Positions 29,522 to 46,612 of a stretch of 64,000 nucleotides of DNA are shown here, piece after piece. Source of the stretch: Azospirillum brasilense (GTDB lineage: Bacteria > Pseudomonadota > Alphaproteobacteria > Azospirillales > Azospirillaceae); assembly GCF_001315015.1 (NCBI RefSeq), contig NZ_CP012915.1:248001-312000 (forward strand), written 5' to 3'. Made by a program: the position numbers and the translations under genes. The notes under the pieces are model-generated. The model made no database searches, was not told the origin of the DNA, and was given only the letters and a program-made list of their open reading frames with translations. The stretch's first letter is position 1, and the number at the start of each line of letters is the position of its first letter.

Positions 29522-30307
29522 ATGACCTTGACTCAGAAGGTCGCGGTGGTCACCGGCTCGACCAGCGGGATCGGCTTGGGCATCGCGCGGGCGTTGGCCG
29601 GAGCCGGGGCGGACGTGGTGCTGAACGGTTTCGGCGACGCGGCCGCCATCGAGGAGCTGCGCGCCGGTCTGGCGGCGGAGTTCGGCGTGCGCGTCGGCTA
29701 TCACGGCGCCGACCTGTCCAAGCCGGCGGAGATCGCCGCGCTGATCGGCCACGCGGAGGAGACGTTCGGTTCGGTCGATGTGCTGGTGAACAACGCCGGC
29801 ATCCAGCACGTCGCCCCGGTGGAGGACTTCCCGGCCGACCGCTGGGACGCGGTGATCGCGCTCAACCTGTCCGCCGTCTTCCACGGCACCCACCACGCTC
29901 TGCCGGGTATGAAGCGGCGCGGCTGGGGGCGCATCCTCAACATCGCCTCCGTGCACGGCCATGTCGCGTCGGTCAATAAGTCGGCCTACGTCGCGGCCAA
30001 GCACGGCGTGGTCGGGCTGACCAAGACGGTGGCGCTGGAAACGGCGAGCACCGGCGTCACCTGCAACGCCATCTGTCCGGGCTGGGTGCTGACCCCGCTG
30101 GTGCAGAAGCAGATCGACGCGATCGCCTCGACCAAGAACATCCCGGAGCCGCAGGCGAAGGCGGAACTGCTCGGCGCCAAGCAGCCCTCCGGCGCCTTCG
30201 TGACGCCGGACGAGCTGGGCGGGCTGGCGGTTTTCCTGTGCTCCGATTCAGCGGCGCAGATGACCGGCGCCAGCCTGCTGATGGACGGCGGCTGGACCGC
30301 GCAGTAA
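29522..30307 (+). CDS. D-3-hydroxybutyrate dehydrogenase
   Basis: A 261-residue SDR that oxidises D-3-hydroxybutyrate to acetoacetate with NAD. It shows GSTSGIGLGIARAL (NAD site), VNNAGIQHVAPVEDFP, the catalytic SVHGHVASVNKSAYVAAKHG with YxxxK, and NAICPGWVLTPLVQKQI, which distinguishes this subfamily. The closing LLMDGGWTAQ is typical. It is paired with acetoacetyl-CoA synthetase, consistent with use of PHB breakdown products or external ketone bodies. Confidence 0.93.
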   Translation: MTLTQKVAVVTGSTSGIGLGIARALAGAGADVVLNGFGDAAAIEELRAGLAAEFGVRVGYHGADLSKPAEIAALIGHAEETFGSVDVLVNNAGIQHVAPVEDFPADRWDAVIALNLSAVFHGTHHALPGMKRRGWGRILNIASVHGHVASVNKSAYVAAKHGVVGLTKTVALETASTGVTCNAICPGWVLTPLVQKQIDAIASTKNIPEPQAKAELLGAKQPSGAFVTPDELGGLAVFLCSDSAAQMTGASLLMDGGWTAQ

Positions 30308-30318
30308 GGGCTTTGCTG

Positions 30319-30348
30319 CCCTCTCCCGCCTCGGGGCGGGAGAGGGGT
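30319..30348. terminator. Hairpin after the BDH gene (convergent with the GST gene)
   Basis: CCCTCTCCCGCC facing GGCGGGAGAGGG with a 5-6 nt loop, lying between the converging stops of BDH and the GST gene. It has no long T tract, but its place makes a two-way terminator role plausible. Confidence 0.5.
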
Positions 30349-30354
30349 TCATCA

Positions 30355-31056
30355 TCACTTCTGGACGTTGGCGGCGGTCTGGCCGAAGAGGATCTTCTTG
30401 CCCTCGTCGGTGACCGACGGGCGCTTGGCCAGTTCCGCACCCTTCTCATAGGCGCGGACGGTCGCCGGGCGGGCCTGGATCGCTTCGAACCAGCGCTTCA
30501 GCTCCGGGAAGTCGGCGAGGTTCTGGCGCTGCCGCTCGTGCGGGACGACCCAGGGGTAGCAGGCCATGTCGGCGATGGTCAGCTCGTCGCCGGCGATGAA
30601 GGCGCGGCCGGCCAGACGCTTGTTCAGGACGCCGTAGAGCCGGTTGGTTTCCTTCACATAGCGGTCGATGGCGTAGGGAATCTGTTCGGGCGCGTACTGC
30701 ACGAAATGGTGGTTCTGCCCGGCCATCGGGCCGAGGCCACCCACCTGCCAGAACAGCCACTCCAGAACCGTCTTGCGGCCCCGCAGGTCGGCGGGCAGGA
30801 ACTTGCCGGTCTTCTCCGCCAGATAAATCAGGATCGCGCCGGATTCGAAGACGGACACCGGCTCCCCGCCGTCGGCCGGAGCGCGGTCGACGATGGCCGG
30901 CATGCGGTTGTTGGGGGACATCGCCAGGAAGTCCGGCTTGAACTGGTCCCCGGCGGAGATGTCCACGGGATGGATCGTGTAATCCAGCCCGGCCTCTTCC
31001 AGGAACAGCGTGATCTTGTGCCCGTTGGGGGTCGGCCAATAGTGAAGGTCGATCAT
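30355..31056 (-). CDS. Glutathione S-transferase, YfcG/nu-class-like
   Basis: A 233-residue GST. The N-terminal thioredoxin-like domain (about 1-85) has WPTPNGHKITLFLEEAGLDY, FLAMSPNNRMPAIVD and VFESGAILIYLAEKTGKF; the C-terminal helical domain contains GLGPMAGQNHHF and LTIADMACYPWV. The Thr/Asn near the start and the NNRMP loop are those of the nu class (disulfide-bond reductase, organic peroxide activity). The ATG at 31056 (MIDLHYWPT) is chosen; the longer open frame upstream is spurious. Confidence 0.88.
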   Translation of the reverse strand: MIDLHYWPTPNGHKITLFLEEAGLDYTIHPVDISAGDQFKPDFLAMSPNNRMPAIVDRAPADGGEPVSVFESGAILIYLAEKTGKFLPADLRGRKTVLEWLFWQVGGLGPMAGQNHHFVQYAPEQIPYAIDRYVKETNRLYGVLNKRLAGRAFIAGDELTIADMACYPWVVPHERQRQNLADFPELKRWFEAIQARPATVRAYEKGAELAKRPSVTDEGKKILFGQTAANVQK

Positions 31057-31224
31057 GGCGGTCCTTCCGGTTTGTCTCCAGCCCCGAAAAGTGATGGAGC
31101 GAACGGTTTCAGGCAACCCGCGCCGTGCGCGGATCAGCCCTCCGGAAGGGGCAGGCGACGGGCGCAACGTCGCGGCCCCCGAAATGTTGAATACGGTGAA
31201 CCGACAATCAGCATGAGGACCGTC

Positions 31225-31416
31225 ATGAGCGACGACCGGACACCCGCCACCCAGCCCCAGCGCAAGGACGACCGGATCGACGAGGCCCAAGAAGGCACCG
31301 CCAAGCCTGATCGGGGCAAGCCCGACCAGGGCGGCGAGGCCGAACTGACCGAGAAGGAGGAACAGAAACGCGGCGGCGCCAACAAGTCCACGCCGGGGCC
31401 GATCTACGACGTGTGA
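31225..31416 (+). CDS. Small hydrophilic protein, function unknown
   Basis: A 63-residue, highly charged protein rich in Asp, Glu, Lys, Gln and Gly, with no hydrophobic core; it is probably disordered. It ends in STPGPIYDV. The ATG at 31225 has GAGGA 6 nt upstream and is favoured over the ATG at 31213. It sits between two minus-strand genes. I recognise no family. Confidence 0.6.
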   Translation: MSDDRTPATQPQRKDDRIDEAQEGTAKPDRGKPDQGGEAELTEKEEQKRGGANKSTPGPIYDV

Positions 31417-31440
31417 AGCCGGGCCCTGACGACCAACCTT

Positions 31441-31659
31441 TCACGAGACGAGCGCCAGGGTGGGGTCGGGCGGTATCGGCGTGGCGTCTTCCAGCGTCCG
31501 GGCCACCTCGTCCAACGGGGCGGCGACCACCAGCGGTTCGGAGCGTCCGGCGAAGGTGATTTCAGTCCGCTCCCCCTCGGTTCCGCGCAGGTAGAGAACG
31601 CCCGCGGCGTTGATCAGGACCGGTGCCCCGGCGCGGTCGGTGAATTCGATGAACTTCAT
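31441..31659 (-). CDS. Small protein of unknown function (FlbD-like size and pattern)
   Basis: A 72-residue protein starting MKFIEFTDRAGAPVLINAAGVLYL, followed by a short beta-rich segment and a DEVARTLEDA helix. The pattern of a short beta sheet with an INAAGV turn recalls FlbD-like or other small beta proteins, but similarity is too weak to name it. The ATG at 31659 is preferred to upstream codons because GGGAG precedes it. It is divergent from the receiver gene at 31874. Confidence 0.6.
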   Translation of the reverse strand: MKFIEFTDRAGAPVLINAAGVLYLRGTEGERTEITFAGRSEPLVVAAPLDEVARTLEDATPIPPDPTLALVS

Positions 31660-31873
31660 GCAGGACTCCCACGGAGGTTGCATCACGCTTGGACTGTCTC
31701 AAACACGCAAAGAGGGTGGCGGGTTCGCTTCTCCGGATGGCACTGCCCATTCGGTGCCCCGCCGGCTCGTTCCATTGCGCGCAATCAGCCCCTTGATTGA
31801 TGCACCGCATCGACAAACATGGGCGCTGCGGGCCACGTCGGCCCGCGCCGTCCGCGAACAAGGAACAGATGCC

Positions 31874-32362
31874 GTGAAGTTGCTCGTCGTCGAAGACGAC
31901 CCGTTGATCGGGCCCGCCATCAAGGCCGTGATGGAGAATGCCGGTTACACGGTCGTCGGCCCTCTGCGCGACGCCGCCAAGGCGACGCGGCTGGGGGTCC
32001 GGGAACAGCCGGATCTTGCCCTGGTGGACGTCTATCTGGCCGGGGGTGAGAACGGGCTGACGCTGGCCCGCAAGCTGTGGGAGGAACACAACATCCCCTC
32101 CCTGCTGATCACCGGCTTCGACCACCGCGGCGAGGAGGCGCGCGATTTTGCGGTCGGCCTGCTGCGCAAGCCGGTGATGCCCGACGCGCTGGTCGATGCC
32201 GTCGGAGCCGTCGGGGAAATTCTTGCGGGGCTGCGCCCGTCCTCCATTCCCCCGGCGCTGGAACTGTTCGGGCGGCCCGAGCGCTTGCCCGCCGCAGTGC
32301 CGCAGCCGGCGCCCCAGTCGTCGCCGCAACCCGTACAGCAGCCCATGCGGCGGCAGGGCTGA
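31874..32362 (+). CDS. Stand-alone response-regulator receiver protein
   Basis: A 162-residue protein: a receiver domain (about 1-120) with acidic pocket E7-D8-D9, phosphoacceptor D52 (ALVDVYL), T80 and K99 (RKP), then a Pro/Gln-rich tail (about 130-162) with no DNA-binding or output domain. The start is a GTG at 31874 with AAGGA upstream. Such single-domain regulators act by binding partner proteins or as phosphate sinks. No cognate kinase is adjacent. Confidence 0.82.
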   Translation: MKLLVVEDDPLIGPAIKAVMENAGYTVVGPLRDAAKATRLGVREQPDLALVDVYLAGGENGLTLARKLWEEHNIPSLLITGFDHRGEEARDFAVGLLRKPVMPDALVDAVGAVGEILAGLRPSSIPPALELFGRPERLPAAVPQPAPQSSPQPVQQPMRRQG

Positions 32363-32428
32363 GACCCTGAGGCCTCGCCCTGCCATTTTCGCATGCTTTA
32401 AACAGTATCCTTAGACAATGACCGTTGG

Positions 32429-32587
32429 TCAGCGGTCCGGACTCTCTTCCGGACCGCCCGGCGCGGGTGCTTCCGCCGGCTGAGCGGAATTCTGCGCGGG
32501 GGCCGCGACGGATGAAACGTCCTGCGGCTTGGTGTTCTCGGAGCCGTTGCTGGGGTCCAGCTCGACCCACTGGCGATGATCGCTCAT
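32429..32587 (-). CDS. Small Pro/Ala/Ser-rich protein, function unknown
   Basis: A 52-residue frame from the ATG at 32587 to the TGA at 32429: MSDHRQWVELDPSNG, then a Pro/Ala/Gln/Ser/Glu-rich disordered tail ending ESPDR. GGGAGACAAG precedes the start at good spacing and the codon use is like that of neighbouring genes. I recognise no family. Just upstream (32588-32766) there is no further gene. Confidence 0.5.
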   Translation of the reverse strand: MSDHRQWVELDPSNGSENTKPQDVSSVAAPAQNSAQPAEAPAPGGPEESPDR

Positions 32588-32766
32588 GACTTGTCTCCCG
32601 TCCGTCTGTGGTCGCGTCCCGTGGTGCAGGAATGGTCCGATGAGGCGCCTCTCGTTTCTCGGGTTCGGGCGCCTGTCCTTTGGAATAACGCGTGGCGAAG
32701 GGATTCGATCAATCCCGAGCGAAGAAATCGGGTATTTTGTGAGGCAGCCCTGTCAAGGGGGCTCTT

Positions 32767-33246
32767 TCAAAAGCCCCCGCGGGCCAGCGCCGGTTCACCG
32801 CGCCGCAACAGCCGGCGAGCCAGCGACAGCGGGGTACGCAACATCTGGCGGACGGCGGCGCGGGGGCCGAGCGGTTTCTCGATCGCGTAGTATTTGCGGA
32901 TCGTCTCCCGCACTTCCCAGACGCCGGTGAAGCCCCTGGGAATGACGAAGGCGTCGCCCTCTCCATGCTCCTGCGGCGCGCCGTCCCGGGGGGTGATGAC
33001 CACCCGCCCGGCCAGCAGGACGCAGAACTCCTCGTAGGGCCAATCGGCCATGGCGATGGTGCCCGGCGTGCATTGCCAGACCCCGCAGGCGAACCGTCCC
33101 CCGCCGCCGTCGTAGAGGTTCAGGAAACTCTCCTGAGGGTCGCCGGACAGTACGATCCCGAAGACGGCGGGCTTGCCGGGATCGCTCCCGATCAGCCGCT
33201 GGTCGATGGGAACGAGCGCGCGGCGCGGCGGCGGGTTGCGGTCCAT
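32767..33246 (-). CDS. Cupin-domain protein (DUF861/EutQ-like)
   Basis: A 159-residue protein with one cupin domain. GVWQCTPGTIAMADWPYEEFCVLLAGRVVI and EHGEGDAFVIPRGFTGVWEV are the two beta-barrel motifs of the DUF861 family, sometimes linked to (S)-ureidoglycine aminohydrolase or sugar/amine metabolism. The metal histidines are mostly replaced, so activity is uncertain. It starts 5 bp after treY and is the last gene of the trehalose operon. A GGGGGCT/AGCCCCC hairpin overlaps its stop. Confidence 0.75.
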   Translation of the reverse strand: MDRNPPPRRALVPIDQRLIGSDPGKPAVFGIVLSGDPQESFLNLYDGGGGRFACGVWQCTPGTIAMADWPYEEFCVLLAGRVVITPRDGAPQEHGEGDAFVIPRGFTGVWEVRETIRKYYAIEKPLGPRAAVRQMLRTPLSLARRLLRRGEPALARGGF

Positions 33247-33251
33247 GGCAC

Positions 33252-36020
<2,769 letters not shown>

Positions 36021-36118
36021 GGGTTGGTCTCCTGATGGATGTTCCCTCTCCCCCCTGGGGAGAGGGGAGGGTGAGGGGGTTGCGCGTGTGCCGGACGTTC
36101 GGGAGTTGCGGGACCCCC

Positions 36119-41755
<5,637 letters not shown>

Positions 41756-41835
41756 GACACGTCTCCCCTGTTGGGCGGCACGGCTCGCACAACAACCGGG
41801 GCGGTGCGGTGTTCCTCCCGCCTGACCGTAGGTGG

Positions 41836-42150
41836 CTAGCCGTCGGACATGCGCGGATGGTGGGGCAGGCGGCCCAGCCGGCCGATCCGTTCGGCCAGTT
41901 GCAACGCTTCGACCACGTCGTCGAGCCGTCCGCATTGCATCAGCGTGTGGGCGTGGGTGTTGAGCGCGGCGACCACGGCGCGTTCGTCGGACACGCCGTC
42001 GGCCGGGCGCCCGTCGCGGTCGAGGATGACCGCGCCGAGGGCGGCCAGCGCCTCCGCCGACAAATTCACGGCGTCGAGCATCGCCGCGTCGTCCTTCTCC
42101 GCGGCGTTCAGCACGGGTTCCAGCACCTCGGCGAGCAACCGGGGATTCAT
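41836..42150 (-). CDS. Small helical protein of unknown function
   Basis: A 104-residue, mostly helical, acidic protein starting MNPRLLAEVLEPVLNAAEKDDAAMLDAVNLS, with no membrane segment or cysteine pair of note. CAGGAG precedes the ATG at 42150. It lies 80 bp upstream of the fusion gene on the same strand and may lead that operon. I recognise no family. Confidence 0.6.
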   Translation of the reverse strand: MNPRLLAEVLEPVLNAAEKDDAAMLDAVNLSAEALAALGAVILDRDGRPADGVSDERAVVAALNTHAHTLMQCGRLDDVVEALQLAERIGRLGRLPHHPRMSDG

Positions 42151-42344
42151 GAAGGCACGCTCCTGACGGCATCTGCGCTTTAAAACATTGAAAATGGCCC
42201 GTTGTGCCGCGGCCGCAAGCCGATGCCCCGTCAACTGAACGGGAGGTAGAGGGCATCGATGCTTTTCATGGCGGTGACGGAGCGCCTGTTCCCGAAATGC
42301 CCGGTGAAGCCTTGTCGGCACCAGCGCGAAAGCAAGGGGGCGTG

Positions 42345-42383
42345 GAAAAGGAAAAGCCGGCAACCCGTCAAGGTTGCCGGCTT
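42345..42383 (-). terminator. Intrinsic terminator after tRNA-Ala
   Basis: On the minus strand AAGCCGGCAACC pairs with GGTTGCCGGCTT (12-bp stem, 6-nt loop) and is followed by a TTTTCC tract, 6 nt past the tRNA-Ala 3' end. Confidence 0.85.
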
Positions 42384-42388
42384 CATGA

Positions 42389-42464
<76 letters not shown>

Positions 42465-42494
42465 ACTTGTCGATCAGACCAACACAAGAAGTGT

Positions 42495-42581
42495 TGGTGC
42501 GCTTGGAGGGACTCGAACCCCCACGGCCTTTCAGCCACTAGGACCTGAACCTAGCGCGTCTACCAATTCCGCCACAAGCGC
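42495..42581 (-). tRNA. tRNA-Leu(CAG)
   Basis: An 87-nt class II tRNA on the minus strand. The acceptor stem is GCGCTTG pairing with CAAGCGC, followed by A and an encoded CCA. The anticodon arm CTAGG-TTCAGGT-CCTAG gives anticodon CAG (reads CTG, a favoured leucine codon here). A long variable arm (TGGCTGAAAGGCCGT) is present. Confidence 0.97.
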
Positions 42582-42628
42582 ATCGTCTGCTCTTTGCCCC
42601 GCGTCTCTTGGGGTGACGCGGGAGCGCT

Positions 42629-42657
42629 GATATAGCCCTGCGGGCGTCGCTGCTCAA
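42629..42657 (-). promoter_or_regulatory. Sigma-70-type promoter for the tRNA-Leu/tRNA-Ala unit
   Basis: Minus-strand TTGAGC (42652-42657) and TATATC (42629-42634) are exactly 17 bp apart, about 48 bp upstream of the tRNA-Leu 5' end. A GACGCGGG/CCCGCGTC inverted repeat lies between. Confidence 0.7.
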
Positions 42658-42823
42658 GCGAAATCTTTGGACGTCGTCATTTTTCCGCCGAAGGGCGCTC
42701 ACCCCCTTCGGCGCACCCCCGGCGCGCCGGGCGCTACGACTTTCCCCCTTTCGCGCGGGGTAGGCGCCGCTGCTATCTTCAGCTTGCCCCAAGGGCGTGT
42801 GCCTCCCTGTTTTGCACCTCAAG

Positions 42824-42861
42824 GGCCCGCCGTTCATCCGGACGGCGGGCCGCTTTCTTTT
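42824..42861. terminator. GC-rich hairpin at the 3' end of the hybrid kinase gene
   Basis: GGCCCGCCGT and ACGGCGGGCC (10-bp stem, 8-nt loop) begin 19 bp past the kinase stop. The T-rich side (GCTTTCTTTT) is on the plus strand, where no gene ends, so its use as the kinase terminator is probable but not perfect. The rest of 42582-42880 holds only the tRNA promoter. Confidence 0.55.
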
Positions 42862-42879
42862 GCGGGAGCCGCGAGCCCT

Positions 42880-45771
42880 CTACAGCGGCAGACGCTCACC
42901 CTCAGCACCGGTCATGCTGTCCGCCGTCCTTCTGGGCTGCGTCGTCATGGCGCGGTCGAGGACGCGGCGGAGCTGGCGCGGCGTCACCGGCTTGCGGACC
43001 ACCTCCAGCCCGTGTGCGGCGGCGTCCGTCTCGCATTCCTGACCGGCTTCCCCGGTCAGGATCATGGCGGGCACATCCCATCCGGCCATGGCGCGGACGC
43101 GCACCACCGCCTCCGTCCCGACGCGCCCTTCACGCAGGCGGTAGTCGACCAGCATCACGTCGGGCATGCGGCCGTCCGCCTCGACCTTCGCCACGGCCTC
43201 GTCGGCGGAGCCGGCGATCAGCACCTCGTAACCCCATTCGCGAAACATGTCGCGCAGCCCCAGCAGGACGATGGCGTCGTCGTCCACCAGCAGGGCGCGC
43301 GGGGCGTCGCGACCGCCGGTGAAGGGGGAGGCGGTCGGCGGCGGCGGTGGCGGTGGCTCCACGGCGGCCAGCGGGACGGTGATGGCGAAGACGGAGCCGC
43401 GGCCCGGCTGGGATTTCACCTCCACGGGATGGTCGAGGATCGCCGACAGGCGCTGCACGATGGCGAGCCCGAGCCCGAGCCCGCGCGCCCGGTCCCGCTC
43501 CGGGTTGTTGATCTGGTGGAACTCCGCGAAGATCCGGGTCAGCTGATCGGGCGGAATGCCGATTCCGGTGTCGCTGACCTCGATCCGCACCAGCCCATTC
43601 CGTGTCTTTTCGTCCTGAACCCGGATGGCGATCTGCACCGCCCCGCGCTCGGTGTATTTGACGGCGTTCTCCAGCAGGTTGCGCACCATGCGGCCCAGCA
43701 GCACGCGGTCGCTGCGCACCGTTGCCGCCCGATCCTGCACGATGCGGAAGGCCAGCTTCTTGCTCTCCAAAATCGGCGCGTAGGAGGCGGCGATCTCGTC
43801 CAGCAGGCTGTTCAGGGCGAAGGGCTCCACGCGCGGATCGACCGCCCCGGCGTCCAGCCGGGACACGTCCAGCAAGCTGTCCAGCAGCCCCTTCAGCGTG
43901 TCCAGGCCGCGCTCCAGCATCTCCAGGCTGCGCTGCCCCTGCTCGTCGCTGATGAAGCGGTGCAGGACGCCGGTGAACAGGAACATGGACTGCATCGGCT
44001 GGCGCAGGTCGTGGCTGGCCGCCGCGAGGAACTTCGATTTGGCGCGGTTGGCCTCGTCGGCCTCCTCCTTGGCGCGCTGGAGCGCCAATTCCATCGCCTT
44101 GCGCTCCCCGACGTCGCGCAGCGTGCAGATCGCCAAGGTCATTTGTCCATCGGGGGCACGGACCGGAGTGGCGCTGACCGATAGGGTCATGGCGGTGCCA
44201 TCGGGCCGGGTGTAAGGCAGATCCTCCTGCTCTACCGACTCGCCTTGCCGCAATGCGCGGAGCAATGGGCAACGCCCATCGCCGAAGCAGGCGCCGCCGT
44301 TGCAAGTCTTCATGCCGTCGCAGTCGCCGCCGACGGCGGTGGGCAGCGGGCCGCCGAGCAGGCGAAGCGCCGTGTCGTTGACCTTGACGATCCGCCCGGT
44401 CGGCGCCTCCGCCACCAGCAGCCCTGAGGGTAGATGATCCAGAATGGCCGTCAGCAGGCTGCGCTCCGCTTCGAGCTGCCGGGTCAGGAGACTGCGCTCG
44501 TCCTCCAGGCGCCGGCGGTCGGTGGCGTCGCGGAAGTAGAGGGCCAAACCCTTGCGCGAGGGGAAGGCGCGGACGGCGAACCAGACGCCGCTGCGCGGCC
44601 CCTGCGTCTCGAACTCCACCGCCTCGCGGCTCTCCATGGCCTGCTGCAGGGTCCGCCCGGACTCGCCGGCCATCAGTTCCGCGAAGGCTTGGCGCCCGTT
44701 CCGGCCAATGGCGTCCCCAGAATCAGGCAAGAGGGTCCGCGCCCGTTCGTTGACGAAGACGACCCGCCAGGACCGGTCGAGTTCGGCCACGGCGTCCGTC
44801 GTGCTCTCCAGGACCGACGCCTTCTCGACAACGGTTTCCAGCATCCGATCGCGCACGCGCAGGAACTGCCGCATGCCCCAGGCGGCACCCAGGCAGGTAA
44901 GCAGCAGCACCCCGCCGAACAGAGCCAGCGAAAGGAGCATGGCGTCCTGGACCGGGCGCATCGCCGCGTCACGGTCGATCCCGATGGCGATCATTGATTC
45001 GCGGGTGCCGGTGTCCAGGGGGGCGGACACCACCATCCGCTCCGTTCCGCCGGTGTCGAACACGGCCGCCGACCGTGTTCCCCGCGCCGCGTGCATGGCC
45101 TGGAGCATGGCGGTGGGCAGGGGCTGCCCGATGGCGTCGGGCGCCTCCGGCAGGCGGGCCACTAAGTGGCCCTGTCGGTCGGCGATCACCATCTCCATGC
45201 CGGGGGGCAGGGGGCGGTTGCCCAGGTTCTCCTCAAGCCAGCGGGCGTCGAGAAGCACGGTGACCACACCGCCCGCGGGACCGCCCGGCGTGCCGTCCGG
45301 CGCCGGATAGGCCAGCCGGAAGGGCAGGATGGGGCGCTGGTTGGGATAGCGCAGTCCGTACTCGCCCGTCGTCAGGGCGCCGGTGGCCAGCGCGTTCTGG
45401 AAGGTGCGGATGCCGCCGAGATCGACCCCAAGCGAGACCGGGTCGGTCGCGCACCACACCCGGCCCTCCCGGTCGGCCACCTCCACCGACAGATAGGCGG
45501 GGTAGCGGGCGCGCAGCCGGTCCATGGTCGGCTGACAGTCCGGCGGCCCGGCCTGTGGCACACCGGATTCCACGATCGTCGCCAGCACCTGCCGCGCTTC
45601 CGCGGCGATGCGCTGCTGTTCGGCATCCAGCAGGTCGAGAAGGCGCAGGGTGTCGTTCCGCACCTCGTTTTCCCGATCCTGCCGCAGGCTGTGCTGCGTC
45701 ATGAACTGGAGCGCCGCGAGCGGCACCACGGCGGCCACGAGCAAGAGAAACAGACGCAGATAATGGGGCAT
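42880..45771 (-). CDS. Hybrid sensor histidine kinase / response regulator
   Basis: A 963-residue membrane protein: helix 1 (about 4-24), a periplasmic Cache-type sensor (25-275), helix 2 (278-300), PAS-like domain 1 (about 320-430), PAS-like domain 2 (about 440-560), HisKA with H587 (AAASHDLRQPMQSM), HATPase (about 690-800, N702 and DTGIGIPP, GLGLGLAI), a Pro linker (806-812), and a receiver (about 826-945) with D876 and K927. PAS 2 holds a four-cysteine loop (C484, C490, C495, C501). The ATG at 45771 is used; a TTG two codons upstream is possible, and no clear ribosome binding site is seen for either. The ligand and downstream partner are unknown. Confidence 0.92.
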   Translation of the reverse strand: MPHYLRLFLLLVAAVVPLAALQFMTQHSLRQDRENEVRNDTLRLLDLLDAEQQRIAAEARQVLATIVESGVPQAGPPDCQPTMDRLRARYPAYLSVEVADREGRVWCATDPVSLGVDLGGIRTFQNALATGALTTGEYGLRYPNQRPILPFRLAYPAPDGTPGGPAGGVVTVLLDARWLEENLGNRPLPPGMEMVIADRQGHLVARLPEAPDAIGQPLPTAMLQAMHAARGTRSAAVFDTGGTERMVVSAPLDTGTRESMIAIGIDRDAAMRPVQDAMLLSLALFGGVLLLTCLGAAWGMRQFLRVRDRMLETVVEKASVLESTTDAVAELDRSWRVVFVNERARTLLPDSGDAIGRNGRQAFAELMAGESGRTLQQAMESREAVEFETQGPRSGVWFAVRAFPSRKGLALYFRDATDRRRLEDERSLLTRQLEAERSLLTAILDHLPSGLLVAEAPTGRIVKVNDTALRLLGGPLPTAVGGDCDGMKTCNGGACFGDGRCPLLRALRQGESVEQEDLPYTRPDGTAMTLSVSATPVRAPDGQMTLAICTLRDVGERKAMELALQRAKEEADEANRAKSKFLAAASHDLRQPMQSMFLFTGVLHRFISDEQGQRSLEMLERGLDTLKGLLDSLLDVSRLDAGAVDPRVEPFALNSLLDEIAASYAPILESKKLAFRIVQDRAATVRSDRVLLGRMVRNLLENAVKYTERGAVQIAIRVQDEKTRNGLVRIEVSDTGIGIPPDQLTRIFAEFHQINNPERDRARGLGLGLAIVQRLSAILDHPVEVKSQPGRGSVFAITVPLAAVEPPPPPPPTASPFTGGRDAPRALLVDDDAIVLLGLRDMFREWGYEVLIAGSADEAVAKVEADGRMPDVMLVDYRLREGRVGTEAVVRVRAMAGWDVPAMILTGEAGQECETDAAAHGLEVVRKPVTPRQLRRVLDRAMTTQPRRTADSMTGAEGERLPL

Positions 45772-45967
45772 CGCCAAGAAAATCTGATGAAGGAAGGCCC
45801 CCGCCCTCGCGCCCGGACGCGCCGAACCGGCGCGGGCGGCAGCTGGACAAGAACCATCGGCGGTGGATGTTCTTCAAACTCCACAGTGCGTTCATGCCAC
45901 ATGGAGGCGCAGATGCAACGATTAACGGATCGGATAACTCTATTTTGCTTCGGAACCGGGGCCTTCC

Positions 45968-46107
45968 TCAGCGGCGCCTCAGAAGGAAGCCGGCCAGCGC
46001 ACAGCACAGGGCGGTCACGACGATGGGCAGGGCGTCGGATCGTAGGACACCACCGTCACCAGAAGGACGAGGGTGCTCGTCACCATCAACGCGCCGGACA
46101 TGCCCAT
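45968..46107 (-). pseudogene. Small two-helix membrane protein, apparently broken by a one-base frameshift
   Basis: From the ATG at 46107 (GGGGGAGG 8 nt upstream) the frame encodes one membrane helix (GALMVTSTLVLLVTVVSY) and then stops at 46015 after a short unlikely tail (30 residues in all). A -1 shift after YDP joins it exactly to a second helix and basic end (DALPIVVTALCCALAGFLLRRR) that ends at 45968 with normal codon use for this genome. I infer a small two-helix inner-membrane protein of about 46 residues with a single-base deletion, a base-call error, or, less likely, programmed shifting. Confidence 0.5.
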
Positions 46108-46306
46108 GCGCATCGCCTCCCCCAAAGAGACCCGGTCTGGCAAACAGGCTTGCGCGCGATGCGTCGCGGCTTCGGTCCACCTAACCGCTCCGAGCAAAGC
46201 TGGGTCCCATGCGCAACGAAGAATTTTCATGGCGCCTCTCGCATTCGCGTAATATTTCTCAATTGTAATTGGTGGCCCCACCACCGTCCTTCCGCGTGAG
46301 CCGACC

Positions 46307-46495
46307 ATGCCGTGGAGCCGCACTCCATCCTATCAGGCCATCACCTTGCTGCGCCGGCACAGCCGGGAATGCCGCGGGTTGGAAACCCGCGAGTATCTGG
46401 TTGCCGTGGAGCGTCGGATGGTCGAACTCATCGATCTGGAGCGGCGGGAGACCCGCGATGGAGAGGCATCAGCGATCCGCCAAGCGGCGGAGTGA
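46307..46495 (+). CDS. Small charged protein, function unknown
   Basis: A 62-residue frame starting MPWSRTPSYQAITLLRRHSRECRGLETREYL, rich in Arg and Glu with alternating helical character. The ribosome binding site is weak (GTGAGCC). The open frame and codon use fit a coding gene, but I recognise no family and the call is tentative. Confidence 0.4.
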   Translation: MPWSRTPSYQAITLLRRHSRECRGLETREYLVAVERRMVELIDLERRETRDGEASAIRQAAE

Positions 46496-46612
46496 CCTGG
46501 ACATTCGGCATATTTCAAAATGGTAACGTAGTAAGCCTCTCCTGAAACACAACCGACACAGATCGGTGTTAAAGGCCAAAGTGTCTTTCATTGACACGAG
46601 GCCGCCGCGTTC

